A DNA stretch of 51,243 bases from Gallibacter intestinalis (GTDB taxonomy: Bacteria; Bacillota; Clostridia; Peptostreptococcales; Anaerovoracaceae), in assembly GCF_014982745.1 (NCBI RefSeq), contig NZ_JADCKA010000012.1, positions 1 through 51,243 on the forward strand. The letters are read 5' to 3'. The translations under genes were made by a program, and so were the position numbers. Of the stretch, positions 24,742-32,470 are shown piece after piece. Under the pieces are notes generated by a model. The model made no database searches and was not told the DNA's origin. It worked only from the letters and a program-made list of their open reading frames with translations. Each line of letters opens with the position of its first letter. Position 1 is the stretch's first letter.

Positions 24742-26184
24742 TTAAACCCTTGACAGCAATGCTGCTGTCTCAATATGACCTGTCCAACCGAACATATCAT
24801 GAGGTTTTGCTTTAACAAATTTAAAGTCCTTTTCCGTAAGAAGCTTAATATCTCTTGCCAAAGTTGCAGGGTCACAGCTTACATATACTATCCTTTCCGG
24901 TGCAAGCTCAGCTACTGCATCAAGCAGCCTTTCATCGCAACCTGCTCTCGGTGGGTCCAGTATAACTACATCTGCATTTTTTGCTGCATTAACAAGCTGC
25001 TCATCTCCTTCTCCTGCCAGCAGCTTTGGTAATTCTTCTTCCGCCTTGCCGCATATATATCTGGCATTTACTATACCGTTGATTACTGCGTTTCTGTTGG
25101 CATCTATTACAGCTTCCTTTACTGCTTCCACACCAAGTATAAAGCCTGCTTTATCAGCACAGTAAAGGCCTATTGAGCCTACCCCACAATATAAGTCTAA
25201 AATATTTTCTCCGCCTGTCAGTCCTGCGTATTCTCTAACCGTATCATACAATTTCTCGGTCATATACGGATTTACCTGATAGAAACTCCTCGGTGACACC
25301 TCAAACTTAACATCTCCAATATAGTCTGTTATAACAGGCTTTCCGGCGATGTTTTTAATTTCCTGTCCGTATATCTCACCGGCTACAGTCTTATCCTTTT
25401 TAGTGCTTATGTTTACACTTTCCAAAGAATATCCCGCTTCATAAATTGCTTCATCCAACATACCTATGAGCTTTTCTACATTAGGAATTCCTTTACCGTT
25501 TATCACATAGGTAACCATGACCTCATCGGTGGCAAAGGCCGTTCTCACAATCATATGGCGCATAAGGCCCTGCTGCCACTTTTCATCCCAGGCAGTTATG
25601 TTATCCTCCTCCATAAACTGCCTAGTTGCCTCAGCAGCGGCCATTGCTGCAGGGCTCTGCAGTGCGCAGTCTGTACAGTCAACCACCTCATGGCTTCTGC
25701 TTCTGTAAAAGCCAATCTTTGGAGAATCAAGATTTTCGATTATGCCGCCTTTACGCTTTATATTGCCGCCAGTGCTTATAGGCATAGTCGCTTTATTTCT
25801 GTAACCGAATTCAAAGTCTTCGGGCATTCTCTCTATCTTTTCAACGACAGGATTCGTCAATCCTCCGATTCTTGTGAGGCTGTCATATACATGCTTTTCT
25901 TTAACTGCTAACTGTGCTTCATAGTCTGTCTGGGCAAATACGCATCCACCGCAGTCTCCTGCATAATCACATATCGGTTCTATCCTGTGTTTAGATGGCT
26001 CTTTTACTTCAACTACTTTTCCAAAGCAAAACCTCTTTTTCACCTTTGTGATTTCTGCATGCACCACATCGCCGATAACGCCTCCGTTAACAAATACCGT
26101 AATACCGTCGGCTTTACCAATGCCCTGTCCTCTATCACTTATATCCGTTATTTCAAATTCTATTAACTGTCCTTTTTCAAACAT
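24742..26184 (-). CDS. rlmD: 23S rRNA (uracil-5)-methyltransferase RlmD-like
   Basis: This 480-residue enzyme methylates a uridine in rRNA using SAM. An N-terminal TRAM domain (about 1-60) is followed by a 4Fe-4S cysteine cluster CDYAGDCGGC (about 72-81), the SAM-binding DLYCGVGSIGL (near 335) and the catalytic Cys in YVSCDPATLARD (near 435). Whether it acts on U1939, U747 or tRNA cannot be told from sequence alone. It overlaps whiA by 22 bases, so the two are cotranscribed. The RBS for it lies inside the end of whiA. Confidence 0.93.
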   Translation of the reverse strand: MFEKGQLIEFEITDISDRGQGIGKADGITVFVNGGVIGDVVHAEITKVKKRFCFGKVVEVKEPSKHRIEPICDYAGDCGGCVFAQTDYEAQLAVKEKHVYDSLTRIGGLTNPVVEKIERMPEDFEFGYRNKATMPISTGGNIKRKGGIIENLDSPKIGFYRSRSHEVVDCTDCALQSPAAMAAAEATRQFMEEDNITAWDEKWQQGLMRHMIVRTAFATDEVMVTYVINGKGIPNVEKLIGMLDEAIYEAGYSLESVNISTKKDKTVAGEIYGQEIKNIAGKPVITDYIGDVKFEVSPRSFYQVNPYMTEKLYDTVREYAGLTGGENILDLYCGVGSIGLYCADKAGFILGVEAVKEAVIDANRNAVINGIVNARYICGKAEEELPKLLAGEGDEQLVNAAKNADVVILDPPRAGCDERLLDAVAELAPERIVYVSCDPATLARDIKLLTEKDFKFVKAKPHDMFGWTGHIETAALLSRV

Positions 26185-27122
26185 TCGTTTTTCGCTATCT
26201 CCTCTATTTTAAGAAGTCTTTTATTTATTCCCGATTTTTTCATAGGAGGATCCATCATCTCTCCCAGCTCCGTTAGAGAAACATCCGGGTGTTTTAATCT
26301 CAGCTCTGCCACTTCCCTGAGCTTTTCTGGAATATTTTCAAGACCTATGGTTTCTTCTATTTTTCGTATATTGGCAATATGCCTTTCAGCGGCGGCAACC
26401 GCCTTATCAATGTTAGCCTGGTCACAGTTGTTAATTCTGTTGGCTTGATTTCTTATGCCCTTTTTAATGCGTACATCCTCGTATTCAAAGAGCTTTCCCG
26501 ATGCTCCCATTATGGCCAAAATATCCACTATCTGCTCGGAATTTTTGACATATACAACATAATCTTTTTTTCTTACGGTTTTCTTTGCCTTGATACCGTC
26601 AAAGCTATTTATCATTTTCATTAAGTCGGAAGCCAATATATCGGTGGCACAGGTTATTTCAAAATGATATTCTTTTTCCGGATCCGTCACTGTGCCGCTT
26701 CCCAAAAATATACCTCTCAAATAAGCCTTTTTACAGCACTTCTTTCTTATAATCTCAGAGTGAATTCCGTCACTGATAAAATTCATGCCTTCTCTTATCA
26801 TGAGAATTCCCGTTTCTCTTAAAATCTGCTCCGAAAGCTGTTCAGGGCCTATGGTAACAATATAGCACTTGCCTTTTTTTAGAGAAGTACCTTCTCCCAC
26901 CTCAAGAGAAGTTTCTACATTGAAATACTGTTTTACGAGCATCTTAAAATGCCTCGCTACGGCTGGATTTTCAGTAGTAGTCACTATTCTGAACTTTCCA
27001 CCGCCTGCAAGGCCTATGCTTCCGCACACTCTTATAAACCCTGAAATTTCGGCCAGCATGCAGCATTTTTTATCCGCCTGCACCCTGGCCAATTCATTTC
27101 TCGTTTCGCTGGCAAAGGACAT
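26163..27122 (-). CDS. whiA: DNA-binding protein WhiA
   Basis: This 319-residue protein combines two LAGLIDADG-homing-endonuclease-like halves (N-terminal part MSFASETRNELARV and RGIFLGSGTVTDPEKEYH near 135) with a C-terminal helix-turn-helix (HPDVSLTELGEMM near 274-286). It acts in cell division and chromosome organisation in Gram-positive bacteria. The start has AAGGAG 7 bases upstream. In most Firmicutes the order is rapZ-yvcK-whiA; here it follows rapZ directly. Confidence 0.97.
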   Translation of the reverse strand: MSFASETRNELARVQADKKCCMLAEISGFIRVCGSIGLAGGGKFRIVTTTENPAVARHFKMLVKQYFNVETSLEVGEGTSLKKGKCYIVTIGPEQLSEQILRETGILMIREGMNFISDGIHSEIIRKKCCKKAYLRGIFLGSGTVTDPEKEYHFEITCATDILASDLMKMINSFDGIKAKKTVRKKDYVVYVKNSEQIVDILAIMGASGKLFEYEDVRIKKGIRNQANRINNCDQANIDKAVAAAERHIANIRKIEETIGLENIPEKLREVAELRLKHPDVSLTELGEMMDPPMKKSGINKRLLKIEEIAKNECLKKDS

Positions 27123-27152
27123 CTGTTTTCTCCTTGTTTAATCAGCTTCCGC

Positions 27153-28010
27153 CTAATGCTTTTTTATATCCCTGTGATCTAAAGTAACCTGTCTTCCCTG
27201 CTTTGTAAAAAGGTCATAAAACTCATTGGCCATGGCAACGGATCTGTGCTGTCCTCCAGTGCATCCAAAGGCCAGATTGAGATTGTACTTTCCCTCTCTT
27301 GCATAACACGGAATAATGTCATTTATGAGTTTAGAAAGATTCTTTACAAACATCTGCGACTCAATATGTTTCATCACATACTGTCGTACCTTTTTATTAT
27401 TTCCCGTAGCCTTTTTTAATCCCTGCACATAATATGGATTTGGAATAAATCTCATGTCAAAGACCATATCTGCAGTAATAGGGATACCGTTTTTAAAGCC
27501 AAAGGACATAATGTTAATTACAAAAGTCTCTTCCTTATCCTCATCGGAAAGCACTTCGATAAGCTCGCTTTTAAGCTTGGCGGTTTTCATATTGGAAGTG
27601 TCTATTATAAAATCAGCTGCCGACCTTATATCCTTAAGCTGCTCTCTTTCATTTTCTATATCATCCACTGTCGGAAAGTTGCCTGTTACAGGATGCCTTC
27701 TTCTTGTCTCGCTGAACCTTCTTATAAGGACCTCATTTGAAGCCTCAAGGAATATAACTCTCGTTCTTATACCAAGGGCTCTCACATCCTCAAGGGCTTT
27801 CCTGACATCTGGTTTAAACTCAGCGCCCCTTATATCCACCACGAATGCAGCTTTTTCCACCACACCTCCGTTGGCCACAGAAAGATCTATAAAATTTTTC
27901 ATCATCTCCAGGGGCATGTTATCTATGCAGTAATAGCCCTGGTCTTCAAGACAGTTTACCGCCTGGGATTTTCCGGCCCCCGACAGGCCTGTAACTATGA
28001 TTATCTCCAT
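27153..28010 (-). CDS. rapZ: RapZ/YvcJ nucleotide-binding RNase adapter
   Basis: This 285-residue protein has a Walker A GLSGAGKSQA (about 8-17) and the C-terminal RapZ domain with AFGCTGGQHRSV (near 253-264) and HRDI. In E. coli it guides RNase E to the small RNA GlmZ; in Firmicutes the homologue binds and hydrolyses nucleotides and is linked to competence and amino-sugar control. The start is well supported by the motif spacing and a GGAAG RBS. It lies with murB, a PHP gene and whiA in the usual cluster, minus yvcK. Confidence 0.97.
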   Translation of the reverse strand: MEIIIVTGLSGAGKSQAVNCLEDQGYYCIDNMPLEMMKNFIDLSVANGGVVEKAAFVVDIRGAEFKPDVRKALEDVRALGIRTRVIFLEASNEVLIRRFSETRRRHPVTGNFPTVDDIENEREQLKDIRSAADFIIDTSNMKTAKLKSELIEVLSDEDKEETFVINIMSFGFKNGIPITADMVFDMRFIPNPYYVQGLKKATGNNKKVRQYVMKHIESQMFVKNLSKLINDIIPCYAREGKYNLNLAFGCTGGQHRSVAMANEFYDLFTKQGRQVTLDHRDIKKH

Positions 28011-28049
28011 TTTACACTTCCGTTTCCGCAGTTTTACCTGCTTTATATG

Positions 28050-28784
28050 CTACACCTTCTGAATATTTACTATCCTGTTTAAATCAAGTCCTGCATCCAC
28101 AGCTCTTTTTAGGGCCGCTTCAAAGGTTCCCACCCTTTCAGAAATATGGGCATCGCTGCTTATTATAAATTTAACATCTTCTTTAGCCGCTATTTTAATC
28201 TCATCCACAGTTAGATGTGGATGCTTCATATTAAGCTCCATAAGCACGCCTCTTTTAGCACATGCCTTTGCAACCTCCGCCATGTTTACCGGAGCTTTAT
28301 CACCGGGATGGGTAAGTATCTTTATATTATTTTCCTCTATGGCTTTTACGACCATCTTTGTATTTCTTTCTTTGAGAAAGGCCGTTCTTTTTGCTCCTGT
28401 GCCGATACCGTGGCTGTACATGAAATTAGCTGCACTGTAACATTCTCTTATGCCAAAATGATAACCTGCTAAAATGAAATCGTATTGAGGAATTTCCTCA
28501 GAAGTCACATCCAAATTATTTCCAGTATCGATTATATTAGCCTCTACTCCCAGATATATTTCTATTTGAGGATAAAGAGGCTTGAGTCTTTCTATTTCGG
28601 CTCTCATTACCGGAACATCCTCTCTTTTTATGCCATATGTCATATGTCCCGGTCCGTGGTCCGTTATGGCTATTGCCTTTAGACCTTTTTTTACGGCTTC
28701 TTTAACATTATCCTCAATGCTTCCCTTTCCATGGGAAAACGTCGTATGAGTATGGTAGTCAAAAAGCATTTTATATTCGTTCAT
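28050..28784 (-). CDS. PHP-domain phosphatase
   Basis: This 244-residue enzyme has the metal-binding PHP motifs DYHTHTTFSHG (about 9-19), ITDHGPGHM (near 40-48) and later His and Asp ligands (LTHPGD near 158, SSDAHIS near 210). The fold hydrolyses phosphoesters such as histidinol phosphate, but no his genes are near. In Firmicutes a PHP gene commonly sits between murB and rapZ, and its role there is not settled. RBS GAGG is 8 bases upstream of the ATG. Confidence 0.9.
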   Translation of the reverse strand: MNEYKMLFDYHTHTTFSHGKGSIEDNVKEAVKKGLKAIAITDHGPGHMTYGIKREDVPVMRAEIERLKPLYPQIEIYLGVEANIIDTGNNLDVTSEEIPQYDFILAGYHFGIRECYSAANFMYSHGIGTGAKRTAFLKERNTKMVVKAIEENNIKILTHPGDKAPVNMAEVAKACAKRGVLMELNMKHPHLTVDEIKIAAKEDVKFIISSDAHISERVGTFEAALKRAVDAGLDLNRIVNIQKV

Positions 28785-28799
28785 TGCTATTCCTCTATC

Positions 28800-29729
28800 T
28801 TAATCTTCTCCAAGTATTCTTACTTCCGGCTCAAGATTAACCCCGAATTTATCATACACCTCTTTTTGACAGTGCTTCATAACTGCAACTATATCCGATG
28901 CCGTGGCTCCTCCGATGTTGATTACAAACCCGCTGTGAAGCTCAGACACCTGTGCACCGCCGACAGTATATCCCTTTAAGCCGGCATCTTGCACAAGCTT
29001 TCCTGCAAAATAGCCTTCCGGCCTTTTAAAGAAACTACCGGCGCTAGGATAATTAACAGGCTGTTTTTCATTTCGCCTTTTTCCAAGCTCAGCCATTTTA
29101 GCTTCTATTTCTTCTTTATTACCCTGTTTAAATTTTAATTCCGCTGAAATAATTACATCTCCCGTGTTGTGAAAAATACTGTGTCTGTAGCTAAGCTCCA
29201 TATCCTTAGCATCAACGGTTTTTATCTCGGTACCGTCCTTATCGATTACCTCAGCGCTTACTATAATGTTCTTGATTTCACCGTCGTAAGCTCCTGCGTT
29301 CATAAAAACAGCTCCTCCAAGACTTCCTGGTATTCCGGAAGCAAATTCAAATCCTGCCAAGCTATTATCCGCCAATTTCCTTGCAAGAACACCCATGAGC
29401 ATTCCTGCCCCCACTCTGACATACACATATCCTTTTTCTTCTTTTAAAATCTCAAAATCGGAAAAGGCTGCTGAAGAAATTTTTACCACAACACCTCTAT
29501 ATCCTCCGTCTTTAATAAGCAGATTGGAACCGTTGCCCATAACAAGATGATTTACATCTTCTTTGCTGAGCAGTGAAAGAACTTCAATAAGTTGTTCTCT
29601 ATTTTGAGGTCTTACGAGAATATCCGCCTTTCCTCCAGCTCTGAAGGATACTTCTTTACTCATGTCCGCATCTTTTTCTATATTTTCGCTTCCTACCGCC
29701 TTGGCAAGTATTTCATATAGCTCTGTCAT
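28800..29729 (-). CDS. murB: UDP-N-acetylenolpyruvoylglucosamine reductase MurB
   Basis: This 309-residue FAD enzyme reduces the enolpyruvyl group to lactyl, giving UDP-MurNAc for peptidoglycan. FAD-binding (NGSNLLIKDGGYRG, near 68) and the catalytic set are visible: SYRHS (near 173), SAGSFFKRP (Ser near 235) and EPEVRIL at the C-terminus. The ATG at 29729 has AAGGAG 9 bases upstream; the upstream in-frame ATGs extend into the AI-2E transporter gene and have no RBS. It is 4 bases from that gene. Confidence 0.97.
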   Translation of the reverse strand: MTELYEILAKAVGSENIEKDADMSKEVSFRAGGKADILVRPQNREQLIEVLSLLSKEDVNHLVMGNGSNLLIKDGGYRGVVVKISSAAFSDFEILKEEKGYVYVRVGAGMLMGVLARKLADNSLAGFEFASGIPGSLGGAVFMNAGAYDGEIKNIIVSAEVIDKDGTEIKTVDAKDMELSYRHSIFHNTGDVIISAELKFKQGNKEEIEAKMAELGKRRNEKQPVNYPSAGSFFKRPEGYFAGKLVQDAGLKGYTVGGAQVSELHSGFVINIGGATASDIVAVMKHCQKEVYDKFGVNLEPEVRILGED

Positions 29730-29733
29730 AGGT

Positions 29734-30981
29734 TTAAACTCCTTCGCTGTTGTTTTGCTCAAATTCTTCATCAAATTTAGCATCCATTTTTTTATAAACC
29801 GTAAGGTCTGTTGTAAGACCCTTCTTTTCAAGTTTATTATTTACTGTATATGCAGTGTAAGCGTATACGCAGGCAAATATAGGTATTCCCAGTATCATTC
29901 CTGCAAATCCAAATAATCCGCCTCCTACTACTATGGCAAACATAACCCAGAAGGAAGGAAGACCCGTACTACCTCCAAGAATCTTCGGTGCCAGGATATT
30001 CCCTTCTATCTGTTGTAAAATCAATGTGAAAATCAAGAAGTACAAACATATCCACGGATCTACCATAAGCAAAAGCAGTGCTGAAGGTATCGCTCCGATA
30101 AACGGTCCAAAAAACGGTATGATGTTCGTAACGCCTACAATCACACTTATAAGCATAGCATAAGGCCAATTGAACAGACTCATTACTATAAAGCATACTA
30201 CCCCTACAACTAATGAATCTATCAGTTTACCGTTTATGTATTTTCCAAACACTCTATTTACATAGTGAGCGCCATAAAGAAATCTATTTGCCTTTTCTTC
30301 ATTTACTACAGCAAAAACTAACTTTCTGCTGTGAGCCGCAAAGATTTCCTTGCTATTGAGAAAGAACATGCAGATTACTATTCCGATTATAAAATTCCAT
30401 ACTCCTGTGATTATATCAAAGGCTACATTTGAAAGGCTTGTTATTATAGTTTCACTTCCTGGAATCATGGTATTTTCAATCCATTCTCTCGCGTTTAGCA
30501 CTACCGCATCCAGAAAAGCTGCCATAGGCGCAGAACTATCTTTCATATTGTGGAAAGTATTTTCAACCCATATGGTAAGGTCATTTATCTGACCCGGCAT
30601 CATCCTTACAATTGCCGTGATACTTTCAATCATTCCCGGTATTACCATCCACAAAAGACCTATTATAATGCCGAAAAGCGCCAACAGCGAAACTATAGAA
30701 GCCAGTATCTTAGCAATTATTCTTCTATAATCTTTTTTGCCTAGCTTAAAAAATTTAACCTTTCTGCATCCTCGATATGTCACATTGTAAAGGGGACATA
30801 GAAGATATGCCACCACAAGTCCATATACGAAAGGTGCTATTATGCTTCCCGCAGAACGCAGAGCTTCCATCAAACCTTCTGCTCTGAAAATAGCAAAAAA
30901 GAGCACAATAGATGCCGCTATAACGATAAACGCTACTATCCCCGCTCTTATATATTTTCCCTCTATCCTGTTTCTTATCAT
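29734..30981 (-). CDS. AI-2E family (PF01594) transporter
   Basis: This 415-residue membrane protein has about eight hydrophobic segments and the pattern of the AI-2E family, with GVTNIIPFFGPFIGAIPSA (near 281-299) and PKILGGSTGLPSFWVM (near 332). Some members export AI-2, others act in Na+(Li+)/H+ exchange; the substrate is not known. It precedes murB by 4 bases and is probably the first gene of the murB-PHP-rapZ-whiA-rlmD run. The C-terminus is acidic and cytoplasmic. Confidence 0.92.
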   Translation of the reverse strand: MIRNRIEGKYIRAGIVAFIVIAASIVLFFAIFRAEGLMEALRSAGSIIAPFVYGLVVAYLLCPLYNVTYRGCRKVKFFKLGKKDYRRIIAKILASIVSLLALFGIIIGLLWMVIPGMIESITAIVRMMPGQINDLTIWVENTFHNMKDSSAPMAAFLDAVVLNAREWIENTMIPGSETIITSLSNVAFDIITGVWNFIIGIVICMFFLNSKEIFAAHSRKLVFAVVNEEKANRFLYGAHYVNRVFGKYINGKLIDSLVVGVVCFIVMSLFNWPYAMLISVIVGVTNIIPFFGPFIGAIPSALLLLMVDPWICLYFLIFTLILQQIEGNILAPKILGGSTGLPSFWVMFAIVVGGGLFGFAGMILGIPIFACVYAYTAYTVNNKLEKKGLTTDLTVYKKMDAKFDEEFEQNNSEGV

Positions 30982-31018
30982 TTGTTTTCTTTCTGTTATA
31001 AAATATTATTATCTAAAA

Positions 31019-31558
31019 TTAAAATCTGTCGCTGTAGTTAATCAGACCCTTAATATATCCGCCTCTTGGCTTTGTACTTTTTCTATAATATCTGATATCA
31101 CATTTTATGCCGTCTTTACCTGTTTCCACAATGGCATAGGATCCGTCAGAACCGTCCCTCGGTCTTGTTAAACTTCCAGGATTAAGAAGTATAACTTCTC
31201 CTGACTCTTCCAGATGCGGAACATGGGTATGTCCGAAAAAAGCCGCAACACAGCCTTCTTCTAGCGCTCTATAATAAAGCTGAGTGAGATTATAATTCAC
31301 TCCGTCAGCGTGTCCGTGAGTAAGAAGAATCTTTCCTGCTTCAGTGTTTATTATCATGGAAGAATCCTCTTTTGTTCTGGCTCCATCCATATTGCCCTTT
31401 ACACCTGCAACCTCAATTCCCAGCTTTTCCTCGAGGTCATTGGCATCAGACTTAAGATCTCCCAAATGCACTATCATATCTATGTCTTTAAGGCTTCTGT
31501 AAACCTCATACACCTTGCCCATTTCACCATGGGTATCACTTATTACAAGGATTCTCAT
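31019..31558 (-). CDS. YfcE/MJ0936-type metallophosphoesterase
   Basis: This 179-residue phosphoesterase carries the five metal-binding motifs of the calcineurin-like fold: SDTHG (7-11), HLGDL (31-35), GNMD (near 55), LTHGHAD (near 79) and FGHTH (near 107). Members hydrolyse phosphodiesters or small phosphoesters; the substrate is unknown. The start has GAGGTGAAGG upstream. It is a single gene between the AI-2E gene and a divergent membrane protein. Confidence 0.92.
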   Translation of the reverse strand: MRILVISDTHGEMGKVYEVYRSLKDIDMIVHLGDLKSDANDLEEKLGIEVAGVKGNMDGARTKEDSSMIINTEAGKILLTHGHADGVNYNLTQLYYRALEEGCVAAFFGHTHVPHLEESGEVILLNPGSLTRPRDGSDGSYAIVETGKDGIKCDIRYYRKSTKPRGGYIKGLINYSDRF

Positions 31559-31674
31559 TCCTTCACCTCACTACCTTTAAATTATAACTAAATTTATTTA
31601 CAATGTCCACAAAATGGAGTACAATATTGTGATAGTAATGGAATAATCCAACCACATCAAAGGAGTTTAATTTA

Positions 31675-32082
31675 ATGGGATTTAGAGAAAGAATAAAAAT
31701 GTTCATGGCAGGGAGAAACGGAGTTGACGCTCTTTTTTATTTCTGCTTTATAGTTTATTTTGTAATATTTGGTCTCAATAGAATATTTCGCTCTCCATGG
31801 CTCTACTACGGAGATTTTATCATTTTGATTTACGCTATGTTCCGTCTGTTATCCAAAAACCTGGAAAGCAGGCATAAAGAGAACGAAGCCTTCAAAAAGA
31901 TACTGCGTAAGTTAAGTCCTAATTATGAACTTAACAGAAGAAAAATCGTAGAAGGCAGAACTCACAGCTTCCACGAGTGTCCTTACTGCGGAGCTATCCT
32001 CAGATTCGAAAGAAGAAGAGGTAAGTTCAATGTTACATGCCCAAGATGCAAACACAAGATAACTATTAAAAACTGGTTTTAA
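31675..32082 (+). CDS. Membrane protein with a C-terminal zinc ribbon
   Basis: This 135-residue protein is not recognised as a named family. Two hydrophobic segments (about residues 19-38 and 44-59) are followed by a basic helical linker and a C-terminal zinc ribbon with CPYCG (about 102-106) and CPRCKH (about 123-128). The metal site would face the cytoplasm or the cell surface depending on topology. RBS AAAGGAG is 9 bases upstream. It is a single gene with a terminator downstream. A role in membrane-linked nucleic acid or protein binding is only a guess. Confidence 0.75.
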   Translation: MGFRERIKMFMAGRNGVDALFYFCFIVYFVIFGLNRIFRSPWLYYGDFIILIYAMFRLLSKNLESRHKENEAFKKILRKLSPNYELNRRKIVEGRTHSFHECPYCGAILRFERRRGKFNVTCPRCKHKITIKNWF

Positions 32083-32089
32083 GATTTTA

Positions 32090-32130
32090 AAAAGGAGTGA
32101 CTTGAGTACAAACTCAATTTCACTCCTTTT
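32090..32130. terminator. Bidirectional terminator between convergent genes
   Basis: An 11-bp arm AAAAGGAGTGA pairs with TCACTCCTTTT, with an inner TTGAGT/ACTCAA stem. T tracts lie on both sides, serving the zinc-ribbon gene and the Phd antitoxin gene. Confidence 0.85.
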
Positions 32131-32134
32131 ATTT

Positions 32135-32401
32135 TTATACATCTGTAATCTCTCTTAAAGCCTGTAAAACTTCCTTTGTAGAGTAGGTTTTATCAGAATG
32201 CTCAGCTTCCCTTTCAGCTTCTAACAATTTAGCATACACTTCGCTTTCAAATTGCAGATTTTCATATGCTTCCATACTTAAAACTACCATATCTCCGTAT
32301 CCGTTTTTAGTAAGAAAAACAGGTTCATTATTTTCATGTACTATTTTAGATATTTCCGCAAAGTTATTTCTCAAATCAGAAACAGGTCTGATATTCTTCA
32401 T
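32135..32401 (-). CDS. Phd/YefM-type antitoxin, no toxin beside it
   Basis: This 88-residue protein starts MKNIRPVSDLRNNFAEI and continues with EPVFLTKNGYGDMVVLSMEAYE, the DNA-binding part of Phd/YefM antitoxins (about 1-50). An acidic helical tail (about 50-88) would normally wrap a toxin. The ATG at 32401 has AGGAGGTGA 5 bases upstream. The gene lies between a terminator and the adhesin gene, and no RelE, YoeB or Doc toxin reading frame is next to it. It may be an orphan antitoxin, or its toxin is elsewhere. Confidence 0.88.
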   Translation of the reverse strand: MKNIRPVSDLRNNFAEISKIVHENNEPVFLTKNGYGDMVVLSMEAYENLQFESEVYAKLLEAEREAEHSDKTYSTKEVLQALREITDV

Positions 32402-32470
32402 AATGTCACCTCCTGTTTCCGATAATTTATCATAATTATGACAACTCGTCAATCTGCCAAATCTCATACG

